Positions 57,146-64,000 of a stretch of DNA of 64,000 nucleotides are shown here, in pieces. Below the pieces are notes generated by a model that did no database searches, had not been told where the DNA came from, and saw nothing but the letters and a program-made list of their open reading frames with translations. Within the stretch, counting starts at the first letter, position 1; each line of letters starts with the position of its first letter. The stretch covers positions 372,001 through 436,000 of the forward strand of contig NZ_AADV02000001.1 of NCBI RefSeq assembly GCF_000167195.1. The letters are read 5' to 3'. The translations under genes and the position numbers were made by a program. The stretch comes from Crocosphaera watsonii WH 8501 (lineage in GTDB: Bacteria > Cyanobacteriota > Cyanobacteriia > Cyanobacteriales > Microcystaceae).

Positions 57146-58117
57146 CTAAAGATTACCATACTTTTGTTTAAAGTTGTTTTTATTTCGATTTAGATTACCT
57201 TTATTATCTAAAATCGGTGTCTTCATAATTTCATGAAGTGCTTTGATTAAAAGTAAAAGTCTTTGAAATTCGGCTGCATCTGTTTCAGTAATAAAAGTCC
57301 TTGATTCAAGCTTTATTAAACTTTCAATAGCTTTATTATTTAAGTTATTGACAAGTTCAGTCAACTCTTTAATGCGCTGTTGTACTTGTCTAAGAAAGTC
57401 TTGATAAGCCTTGAGTTTTTCTATCTCAATATTGACTTTTTTCTGATACTCATAAGCATTTGTTAAAGCTTTTTCTCCCTCTCCTCCAAGAACAAAACCA
57501 CCAACCATTAAGGCCGGTCCAACTGCGATACCCCCTAATATCCAAGCCCCTAAAGCCATACCTCCTCCTCCTACAGTCAATGATCCTCCTCCCAACCAAG
57601 CAAGAGTCGCATTCCAGGCGGCCGCACCACTCAAACCACCGATCGCCGTTCCTGTACTAGCTGTTCCAAAAAGTCCGACAAGTGCTACTGCGCTTTGCCC
57701 TGGTGCTGCACCCATCCCAGCGGATTTTAGACCACCTGTAATTAATTTTTCTGCTTCTAATACTGCTGTTTTGTATTCTTGTATTTCTTCTAATGAAAAT
57801 CCTTCAAAACTTTCCCAAGATATTCTATTATTGTTCGTTACTTTTTGTCCTATTTGTTTAATCAAAGTAATGCAACGTTTAATTGTTTGAGTCTGAACTT
57901 GAAGTTTTAGTTTACCGTATTGTTCTGCTAAATTTTGGGTACTTTTGTGATCTTTCTGTACTGAGCTACAAATTTTTTTATATTTAGACTCGGAATTTTT
58001 ACCAATTTTCTTAGCTTTTTCCATATTAGACATACCATCAATTCCGGCTGCAACTCCAACTCCAGCAGTAATCACAGCCGCAGCACCAAGAATAATAGGA
58101 ATAATCAAAATCATCAT
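57146..58117 (-). CDS. glycine-rich membrane protein with coiled coils, unknown function
   Basis: The 323-residue protein has an N-terminal hydrophobic segment (3-26), a lysine-rich helix (30-90), and a long Gly/Ala-rich hydrophobic region at about 130-215 (for example STGTAIGGLSGAAAWNATLA and GGGGMALGAWILGGIAVGPA). A C-terminal coiled coil (QVQQRIKELTELVNNLNNKA) follows. The central part looks like glycine-zipper membrane hairpins of pore or membrane-inserting proteins. Relatives with this central region are, as I recall, scattered among bacteria without known role. It sits in an accessory segment between IS elements and prfC. Confidence 0.65.
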   Translation of the reverse strand: MMILIIPIILGAAAVITAGVGVAAGIDGMSNMEKAKKIGKNSESKYKKICSSVQKDHKSTQNLAEQYGKLKLQVQTQTIKRCITLIKQIGQKVTNNNRISWESFEGFSLEEIQEYKTAVLEAEKLITGGLKSAGMGAAPGQSAVALVGLFGTASTGTAIGGLSGAAAWNATLAWLGGGSLTVGGGGMALGAWILGGIAVGPALMVGGFVLGGEGEKALTNAYEYQKKVNIEIEKLKAYQDFLRQVQQRIKELTELVNNLNNKAIESLIKLESRTFITETDAAEFQRLLLLIKALHEIMKTPILDNKGNLNRNKNNFKQKYGNL

Positions 58118-58337
58118 AAATATCCTTAAAAATTATAATTTAATTCAATAACTTCTTCTAAGTTTATCATTAGAGTAAATAATTTGATTCAGTAATTATT
58201 GGCAATTGCTTCAAATATAATGATTTTGAATAACCTAGAAAATACTTAGTTATATAATTGATTTTAGACAAACTTATTGATTAATAATTGAGATAAGTAT
58301 TTACTGTCATCTTATTACCTCTAATAATAACGAATGA

Positions 58338-58360
58338 GGTGGGCATTGCCCACCCTACAA
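58338..58360. repeat. short GTAGGGTGGG palindrome after prfC
   Basis: GGTGGGCATTGCCCACC then CTACAA, 1 bp from the prfC stop codon. It belongs to the same loose repeat class as 25167 and 63470. It lacks a T-run, so it is not a clear terminator. The rest of the 58118-58360 gap shows nothing. Confidence 0.6.
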
Positions 58361-59983
58361 TTATTCTGGTTCAATACCGGCACCAACTGGGGCGATCACA
58401 TCTAGTTTTAAGTCAGGGTTATCTGAGTTAACCTGTTGTAAACCCCATTGATTCTTGAATAATAAAACGGGACGACCCCAGTTATCTTTGACGATAATGG
58501 TGTTAAAAATACGTCCTGCTTTTTCTAAGGCTTTCCAGCCACCTTTTACCCAACGAGCTAAACTATAAGGGAGAGGTTCTAAGTTGGTTTCGACTCCATA
58601 TTCACTTAACAAGCGAAACTGTACAACTTCAAATTGTAATTGTCCCACTGCGGCTAAAATGGGGTCTCGTCTAAACTCATCGGTAGAATACATGATTTGT
58701 ATTGCTCCCTCTTCTCTTAACTCTTTTATTCCTTTTTGAAACTGCTTAAACTTCGAGGGGTTGGGGTTTTTAATGTAGGAAAACATTTCAGGAGAAAAGC
58801 AAGGTATCCCCTCATATTCCAATTTTTTACCGCTATAAATAGTGTCACCGATGGCAAATACACCAGGGTTATTCAACCCGATCACATCTCCTCCATAAGC
58901 TTCTTCGATAGAGGCACGATCTTGAGCAAAAAGCTTCTGGGGACGGGATAAACGGACGGTTTTACCTGTTCTTGCATGACTTACCGTCATATCCTTCTCA
59001 AACTTACCCGTACACACTCGCACAAAGGCCACGCGATCGCGGTGTTTAGGGTCCATGTTGGCTTGTAATTTGAAGACAAAGCCCGTAAACTCAGGATGAG
59101 TGGGATCAAGCACCCCAACGGATGAGTTACGGCCTTCTGGTTTCAGAGCGTATTCCAAGAACGCTTCTAGGAAGAGTTGTACCCCAAAGTTGGTCATGGC
59201 CGAACCGAAAAAGATCGGGGTCATTTTCCCTGCATGAACTTGATCCAAGTCGAGATCGTCCCCTAATTCTTCGAGAATTTCTAAATCCTCTTTAAATTGA
59301 TAATAAAGCTCTTGTTCGAGATATTCCTCAATTTTGGGGTCTCCGAGCTTAATAACGTCTTCTTGAGCCTGTTGGGAGCCGTGGGAGCGACGTTCAAACA
59401 GGTGTATAGCCTTTTGACGACGACTATAAACCCCTTTAAAGAGATCGCCCATCCCAATAGGCCAGTTAACGGCGTAGGTTTTCAGTCCTAACTCTTGTTC
59501 AATCTCATCTAATAATTCTAAGGGTTCCCGTCCGGGGCGATCCATTTTATTGACGAAGGTAAAAATAGGCAGTCCCCTGAGACGACACACCTCAAACAGT
59601 TTACGGGTTTGGGGTTCTAACCCTTTAGCTGCATCGATTAACATGACAGCGTTATCTGCTGCTGCTAGAGTACGATAGGTATCTTCACTAAAGTCTTGGT
59701 GGCCGGGGGTATCTAGTAGGTTAATTTGGAAGTTACGATAGGCAAATTGAAGGACGGTAGAGGTAATAGAAATCCCCCGTTGTTTTTCCATTTCCATCCA
59801 GTCAGAGGTTGCTTTACGTTGATCTCGTCTTGCCTTGACTGCACCTGCTTGATGGATGGCTCCTCCATAGAGTAACAATTTTTCGGTGAGGGTGGTTTTT
59901 CCTGCGTCGGGGTGGGAGATGATAGCAAAGTTACGTCGTTTTTGTACTGCTTCAAGAATTTCTCTTTCTATTTCATTAGACAT
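58361..59983 (-). CDS. prfC: peptide chain release factor 3
   Basis: From ATG 59983 (an in-frame TTG lies two codons upstream) the protein has 540 residues. GTPase motifs are [13 protein letters not shown] (G1), DTPGH (G3) and NKMD (G4). The RF3-specific regions are [15 protein letters not shown] and the C-terminal [21 protein letters not shown]3 removes RF1/RF2 from the ribosome after termination. Intact, single gene. It diverges from the PIN-toxin operon across 133 bp. Confidence 0.94.
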   Translation of the reverse strand: MSNEIEREILEAVQKRRNFAIISHPDAGKTTLTEKLLLYGGAIHQAGAVKARRDQRKATSDWMEMEKQRGISITSTVLQFAYRNFQINLLDTPGHQDFSEDTYRTLAAADNAVMLIDAAKGLEPQTRKLFEVCRLRGLPIFTFVNKMDRPGREPLELLDEIEQELGLKTYAVNWPIGMGDLFKGVYSRRQKAIHLFERRSHGSQQAQEDVIKLGDPKIEEYLEQELYYQFKEDLEILEELGDDLDLDQVHAGKMTPIFFGSAMTNFGVQLFLEAFLEYALKPEGRNSSVGVLDPTHPEFTGFVFKLQANMDPKHRDRVAFVRVCTGKFEKDMTVSHARTGKTVRLSRPQKLFAQDRASIEEAYGGDVIGLNNPGVFAIGDTIYSGKKLEYEGIPCFSPEMFSYIKNPNPSKFKQFQKGIKELREEGAIQIMYSTDEFRRDPILAAVGQLQFEVVQFRLLSEYGVETNLEPLPYSLARWVKGGWKALEKAGRIFNTIIVKDNWGRPVLLFKNQWGLQQVNSDNPDLKLDVIAPVGAGIEPE

Positions 59984-60116
59984 AGACAATAAAGTTATGA
60001 TTTTTACATATTTAGCTCGAATGTTCTTTAATTATAGCTAAGTTTCCTCTTCTGTCCTTAATTCTTTTTTTGTTATAATTAATTGCTGGTATTTATGACA
60101 AAACAAAAAAGCAATT

Positions 60117-60359
60117 ATGACTAGCCTAAATGATCGTTCTCAATCTGATACTAATGAGTTATCTATAGAAGAACTTAATGCTAAATGGGATGCTCTGGAA
60201 AATGACCCCGAATTTCAAAAGAAACCTTTTTGGCAGAGAATTGTAGAAATTGGTAAAGTTGTTCCTGCTGAAGAGTGGGACAAACAGCTTCCGAGAGATT
60301 TTGCCCGTAACGGCGAACATTATATGTACGGCGCACCCAGAGACGATGAGGAAGAATGA
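60117..60359 (+). CDS. putative antitoxin of a PIN-domain toxin
   Basis: The 80-residue acidic protein (IEELNAKWDALENDPEFQKK, PAEEWDKQLPRDFARNGEHY) overlaps the following PIN gene by 4 bp (ATGA). I see no classic ribbon-helix-helix or AbrB motif, so the antitoxin role rests on position and size. A non-DNA-binding toxin neutraliser is equally possible. Confidence 0.65.
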   Translation: MTSLNDRSQSDTNELSIEELNAKWDALENDPEFQKKPFWQRIVEIGKVVPAEEWDKQLPRDFARNGEHYMYGAPRDDEEE

Positions 60360-60769
60360 AACAGATTTTTTTAGATACATTTTATTTACAAGCTTTAGCA
60401 GATACCCAAGATAATGCTCACAATTTAGCTATCAATATAACAGCTAAATTAGGTGATTTTAGAGGTGTTACTAGCGAAATTGTTTTGACTGAATTACTCA
60501 ATGCTTTATGCAGTCGAGGACAGTTTTTACGTCAATCAGCCATTCGTTTAACTCGTGATTTACGTAACGATAGTAACACCCTAATTATTCCTCAAACCAG
60601 GGAACAATTTGAACAAGCATTTGACTTTTATCAAAGACGGTTAGACAAAGGATATCGTTTAACTGATTGTGCTTCAATGGAAATAATGAGGCAATTAGAA
60701 ATTTTAGAAATTTTAACGTTTGATAAGCATTTTCAACAAGAAGGTTTTAGAGCTTTATTGAGAGAATAA
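60356..60769 (+). CDS. PIN-domain ribonuclease toxin (VapC-like)
   Basis: The 137-residue protein has the PIN acidic residues Asp7 (MKQIFLDTFYLQAL), Glu46 (SEIVLTELLNAL), Asp104 (GYRLTDCASMEIM) and Asp123 (ILTFDKHF), which bind metal in the active site. VapC-type toxins cut tRNA or rRNA. It is the second gene of a two-gene operon. Intact. Confidence 0.82.
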   Translation: MKQIFLDTFYLQALADTQDNAHNLAINITAKLGDFRGVTSEIVLTELLNALCSRGQFLRQSAIRLTRDLRNDSNTLIIPQTREQFEQAFDFYQRRLDKGYRLTDCASMEIMRQLEILEILTFDKHFQQEGFRALLRE

Positions 60770-60793
60770 TTATCATTAACATTTAATTATTTA

Positions 60794-61735
60794 TTACTGA
60801 GAATCTTCTATTATTTGTTGTCCATTTGGAGAAGTGGCATAACCTAAAAAAGCTTTTACTGCTTCAGAAGGAGGATTTTTATAAGCATAATATAAGGTTC
60901 TTTGATAAGGATAATTAGCAGCTTCGGGGGTTAAACCATCAATGGGAACTGTCCTTACAGTTTGTTGATTTGCTACTTGTGTATAAGTAGCATAACCAAT
61001 ACCATTACTTCCTAATTTTTGTAACATGGGTGTGGTTGCATCCCTATCAATAGTAGTAATATTGGGAGTATTACCGAAATCTTCTGAGCTTAGCACTAAC
61101 TGTGTAAAAATTTTCCTAGTTCCACTGACAGAAGGTCTATTAATCACTCTTATGGTTTCCGATGCTCCCCCTAACTCGGACCAGTTTTGGATCGCCCCTT
61201 GAAAAATGCTTTTAACTTGCGCTGAAGTGAGACTCTTGCGAAACTTGTTGTTAACCCCTACGACTAAAGAGATCGCATCTTTGGTGATGGGAATAGCTAC
61301 TAAGCCTTGTTCTTGTTCTTGGGCGGTTAAAGGACGAGAAGTGGCTGCAATATCAATGCTACCAGCTAATAAGGCATTAATGCCATTGCTTGAACCTTGA
61401 GCATTAGTTAAGACTTGAACCCCTGCAAACTGCTGTTCAAAGCCATTTTTTAGGGCTTGGTTGACCAATACCAAGCTAGTTGAACCATCAATCTTAACGG
61501 TGGTTCCTTGGGGAACCGTTGTCGGAGGGGTAAAGGCAGTAACCTCAGAAGGAGAGGGAGGGGAAGGTAAGGGAGTATTAGAACTCAATGGTTGATTGTT
61601 AGAAGTGGGAGAAGAGAGGGGATTACTAGCATTATCTTTGGGTTGCTGAGTAAAGAACCAATATCCGCCCCCTAAAATACCGAGAGTAATGATCAGAGAA
61701 AGAACCGTAATTAGAGTTTCTTTATTTTGATTCAT
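60794..61735 (-). CDS. PstS-like phosphate-binding protein, membrane-tethered
   Basis: The 313-residue protein has an N-terminal membrane anchor (residues 8-27), a Pro/Ser-rich linker (35-75) and a PBP-like domain: VKIDGSTSLVLVNQALKNGF, AGSIDIAATSRPLTAQEQEQ, FQGAIQNWSELGG and RPSVSGTRKIFTQLVL. These are hallmarks of phosphate-binding PstS/SphX-type proteins of the periplasm. There are no pst transporter genes next to it, so it may sense or feed phosphate to a transporter encoded elsewhere. Intact; it faces the PIN operon tail-to-tail. Confidence 0.8.
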   Translation of the reverse strand: MNQNKETLITVLSLIITLGILGGGYWFFTQQPKDNASNPLSSPTSNNQPLSSNTPLPSPPSPSEVTAFTPPTTVPQGTTVKIDGSTSLVLVNQALKNGFEQQFAGVQVLTNAQGSSNGINALLAGSIDIAATSRPLTAQEQEQGLVAIPITKDAISLVVGVNNKFRKSLTSAQVKSIFQGAIQNWSELGGASETIRVINRPSVSGTRKIFTQLVLSSEDFGNTPNITTIDRDATTPMLQKLGSNGIGYATYTQVANQQTVRTVPIDGLTPEAANYPYQRTLYYAYKNPPSEAVKAFLGYATSPNGQQIIEDSQ

Positions 61736-61815
61736 GACATTCTACAATAAGGTTACTTTATTGTAGTCTTTTATTGAGATATAGCAGTCAGTAATGATTC
61801 ATGAGATCCTAGAGA

Positions 61816-61881
61816 TACCCCCTTTAGTTCCCCCCTTAAGACCCCGTAGTTAACGACGGGGTTTGGGGGTTGGGGGGATCT
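61816..61881. repeat. diverged C/G-run repeat with internal hairpin
   Basis: CCCCCTTTAGTTCCCCCCTT, then the hairpin ACCCCGTAGTTAACGACGGGGT, then GGGGGTTGGGGGGAT, upstream of the PstS-like gene and of 61940. Related to the repeats at 34658 and 48842 but with an inserted hairpin. Confidence 0.65.
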
Positions 61882-61939
61882 AATACTTAAATTTAATTGT
61901 CTCAACTGACAACTGATTGCTATATTTTCCTGAACTCCC

Positions 61940-62752
61940 ATGAATAATATTAATGATTCTGAAAATCAATCTTTAATTCGTCTCTCCCAAGGACAATTAA
62001 ATCTTTTGGAGATGTGTCCCCCTCAATTTCAAAGGATTTATTTAGAGCAGTTAAGTTTACCTATTAGTCCAGATGTCCAAGAAAACTTACTCTGGGGTAA
62101 TCAATTTCACCAATTGATGCAGCAACATTTTTTAGACTTACCTTTAGACTCCATTTTAAATATGGATCAAGAGTTAAAAAAGATAGTGCAGTCTTTATTA
62201 AACTCTGTTAATGAACAACATGATCTTAGTTCCCACTCTTGGAGAGAAGCAGAACATTCTCGATCATTAGAAAAAGGTAATTATTTATTGACAGCTATCT
62301 ATGATTTATTGATTATTCATGAAAATAAAGCACAGATTTTAGACTGGAAAACCTATTTAAAACCTCAAGATAAGCAAAAAATAGCAAATAATTGGCAAAC
62401 AAAACTATATTTATATTTACTAGCAGAAACATCTAATTATTTACCTGAACAGATATCTATGACCTATTGGTTTGTTAAAATACCCCATGAACCTGAATGT
62501 TTAACATTTCAATATAATCAGCAGCTACATCAGAAAACTACTCTACAATTAGAAAATTTATTAACTAATATCGATAACTATTTATTGGATGTAAATCAAA
62601 ATAATATTGATTTACCTCATCATAAAACTTGTGAAAGTAATTGTCCTTATCATCAATCATTTTTCTCAGATGATAGTTATTTTAATAATTTAGAAGAGGA
62701 TAATAATGATTTATTATTGATGATAGATGAAATAGAAGAAATTAGTATTTAA
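61940..62752 (+). CDS. PD-(D/E)XK nuclease-superfamily protein
   Basis: The 270-residue protein shows RecB/Cas4-like elements: His57 (LWGNQFHQLMQQ), Glu105 (WREAEHS), Asp122 (TAIYDLLIIHENK) and Asp135-x-Lys137 (ILDWKTYLK). Cysteines at 26 and in CESNCPYH near residue 220 could form an iron-sulfur site as in Cas4/AddB-type nucleases, although one more Cys would be expected. No cas genes are nearby. DNA repair or mobile-element processing is possible. Intact ATG start. Confidence 0.7.
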   Translation: MNNINDSENQSLIRLSQGQLNLLEMCPPQFQRIYLEQLSLPISPDVQENLLWGNQFHQLMQQHFLDLPLDSILNMDQELKKIVQSLLNSVNEQHDLSSHSWREAEHSRSLEKGNYLLTAIYDLLIIHENKAQILDWKTYLKPQDKQKIANNWQTKLYLYLLAETSNYLPEQISMTYWFVKIPHEPECLTFQYNQQLHQKTTLQLENLLTNIDNYLLDVNQNNIDLPHHKTCESNCPYHQSFFSDDSYFNNLEEDNNDLLLMIDEIEEISI

Positions 62753-62859
62753 TGCTAAAAGGATCAACCATAAACGTCTCTGAACAGATATAATAGGGAA
62801 ATACAGAGGTTTAACAGAAGCTAAATTAAATGAAATCTTAGAAACGGATTAATTCTTAT

Positions 62860-63429
62860 TTAACTAGCATCAATTAAATCGGCTTTTTCAAAAATATATT
62901 GAGGTGTCAAACTTAAATCGGGCAATAAATCATCTCCTAAACTATCATTACCTTGTTTGGTTTCTGGAGGGGAGTCAGGATAAAAAACAGTGATTTTTTT
63001 AACTTGTGTATCAATTAACCAAACTCGATCAACTCCTGCTTTTAAATATGCTTCTGCTTTCTCACTGATATCACTAAAAGATTGACCAGGGGAAATAACT
63101 TCAATAACTAAATCAGGAGGAATGGGACAAGCATCATCCTCTAAAATAATATTACCTAACTTCTCAAAAGAAACATATAATAAGTCAGGAAGGGGACACC
63201 AATCTTTACCCCCTCTTTTTAAACGCACTGCCCATTCTATGCCCACTTCTCCTTTATTTTCACTCCAATCATCTAAAAGTCTTGATAATTTCACTGTAAC
63301 ACGAGAATGATAGCGTTTTGGTGACATTTTTTGTGTTAATTCTCCATCAAAAAATTCATAATTTTCGTTAGCTAAAGGAGAGGAGAGAAACTCATCTAGT
63401 GTTAGGGTTGCTTTGGTTAAAGATTGCAT
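62860..63429 (-). CDS. Uma2-family putative endonuclease (DUF820)
   Basis: The 189-residue protein has the Uma2 pattern: ENYEFFDGELTQKMSPKRYH, CPLPDLLYVSFEKL, DLVIEVISPGQSFSDISEKA and GVDRVWLIDTQVKKITVFYP. Uma2 proteins have a restriction-nuclease-like fold and are highly multiplied in cyanobacteria; their role is not settled. Intact. Confidence 0.88.
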   Translation of the reverse strand: MQSLTKATLTLDEFLSSPLANENYEFFDGELTQKMSPKRYHSRVTVKLSRLLDDWSENKGEVGIEWAVRLKRGGKDWCPLPDLLYVSFEKLGNIILEDDACPIPPDLVIEVISPGQSFSDISEKAEAYLKAGVDRVWLIDTQVKKITVFYPDSPPETKQGNDSLGDDLLPDLSLTPQYIFEKADLIDAS

Positions 63430-63469
63430 AATATTAATGTTCAGAGATTGTTTATCAACCAGGAACTAA

Positions 63470-63536
63470 GTAGGGTGGGTTAGAAGGCTATGATTTACGT
63501 TATCACAAGAATATAAGAATCCATCGTAAGCCACCA
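63470..63536. repeat. dispersed palindromic repeat, second copy
   Basis: GTAGGGTGGGTTAGAAGGCT to AAGAATCCATCGTAAGCCACC, the reverse complement in layout of the pyk-rluB repeat at 25167-25238, sharing AGAATATAAGAATCC. Confidence 0.75.
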
Positions 63537-63692
63537 TTTTTGTTGAAACAATCCAGTAGGGTGCGCTAAGCGCCAACTTTTGTTTTAGATATTAACTCAC
63601 CAATTTATTATCGAGAGAATAGGGTCTAAAACCTGGCTTTTTAAAGCGAAACGTTTTTGAGGCGAGGCTTAAATCCTCGTTTCAAAAACAAC

Positions 63693-63716
63693 TTCTGACT
63701 TCTGACTTCTGACTTC
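63693..63716. repeat. heptamer tandem repeat
   Basis: Three units of TTCTGAC plus TTCG, STRR-like, in non-coding DNA. Confidence 0.8.
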
Positions 63717-64000
63717 GTTAAGCCGCAGGGCAGCAAAATTAAAAGGTTTTGGTGTATTACGCTATGCTAATACACCCTACAATTATTTACTGATTTCCTG
63801 TAGAGACGTTTCTAGGAGTTTCGCATCGTACATTATTACTACAACTGAAGCGCGAAATTCCGTTGTTTGAGGGAATTGGCGTTGCCAAAGGCACTCGCGG
63901 AGCGAGACCGCAAATAAAGCATCCAAAAACCAGAGTGAGTCAGAAAATTGTATCTCTTGATACTTTTAATATCGGATGCACATTTCAGATTTTCTGTCAA

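Larger units (their letters stand above)
63430..64000. other. repeat-rich terminal stretch without a gene
   Basis: This 571-bp end holds the 63470 repeat, AGTAGGGTGCGCTAAGCGCC near 63551, a heptamer array, TGTATTACGCTATGCTAATACA near 63753 and CTCGCGGAGCGAGACCGC near 63893. A segment near 63811 (TAGGAGTTTCGCAT) matches the outer part of the IS701-like end but goes no further. I see no supported gene. Confidence 0.55.

Noticed and set aside
58338-58360. Terminator of prfC
   Set aside because: A palindrome is present, but no T-run follows it on the prfC strand and it belongs to a dispersed repeat class.
63811-63825. Third IS701-like element at the window end
   Set aside because: Only about 14 bases match the terminal repeat and no transposase sequence follows.

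Overview
The window reads as chromosome of a unicellular, probably marine, nitrogen-fixing-type cyanobacterium (Crocosphaera/Cyanothece-like). The evidence is AT-rich DNA with scattered GCGATCGC (HIP1) octamers, a CruA-type lycopene cyclase, squalene-hopene cyclase, a GH57 glycosidase, a PEP-utiliser-tailed pyruvate kinase, an Amt ammonium transporter, and heptamer and palindromic repeats typical of these genomes. The organism is an inference; no rRNA or tRNA gene was seen.

Layout. 0-4.6 kb: 5' part of hisZ, a small conserved gene, a cruA-like cyclase, and a broken AAA/CHASE2 sensor gene ended by an IS630 element (4585-5924). 6.1-6.8 kb: a HigBA-type toxin-antitoxin pair. 7.2-11.5 kb: a pile of nested IS pieces (IS1634 fragment, complete IS66, IS5/IS1182-type fragment, IS1380 fragment). 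11.6-27 kb: mostly housekeeping (GH57, MscS-family channel split by an IS with a clean 6-bp target duplication, amidase, a two-gene type II restriction-modification system, shc, dihaem cytochrome c, rluB, pyk).

27-38 kb: a decayed defence island. It holds a STAND-like AAA ATPase broken at several points and a type I R-M locus with hsdM carrying two in-frame TAA codons, hsdS cut in half and hsdR absent. A DUF559 gene and five mobile elements lie among them. 38-46 kb: AlaC-like aminotransferase, amt, and the first 26 codons of ribD interrupted by a group II intron; the intron is fused to an inverted 5' piece of a second intron, which sits in the 3' end of a tnpB gene; then a TonB-like protein with a 135-bp tandem repeat.

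46-56.6 kb: mobile-element graveyard with chopped host genes (DUF559, hicBA, an L,D-transpeptidase-like gene, a second pyruvate kinase, a second amt). 56.7-64 kb: an unrecognised two-gene coiled-coil/glycine-rich membrane cassette, prfC, a PIN-domain toxin pair, a PstS-like binding protein, a PD-(D/E)XK protein, a Uma2 protein, and a repeat-rich end.

The main theme is genome decay by insertion sequences. Three copies of one unusual two-gene IS (31789-33957, 46583-48764, 53761-55937) each carry a differently broken transposase, and none has matching flanks. Their ends and their divergent internal promoter region all carry the same 21-bp palindrome (TTAGCG-N9-CGCTAA). Variants of it also occur in the IS66 and ISAzo13-type elements. 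This palindrome plus the small divergent accessory gene is the best candidate here for an undescribed mechanism.
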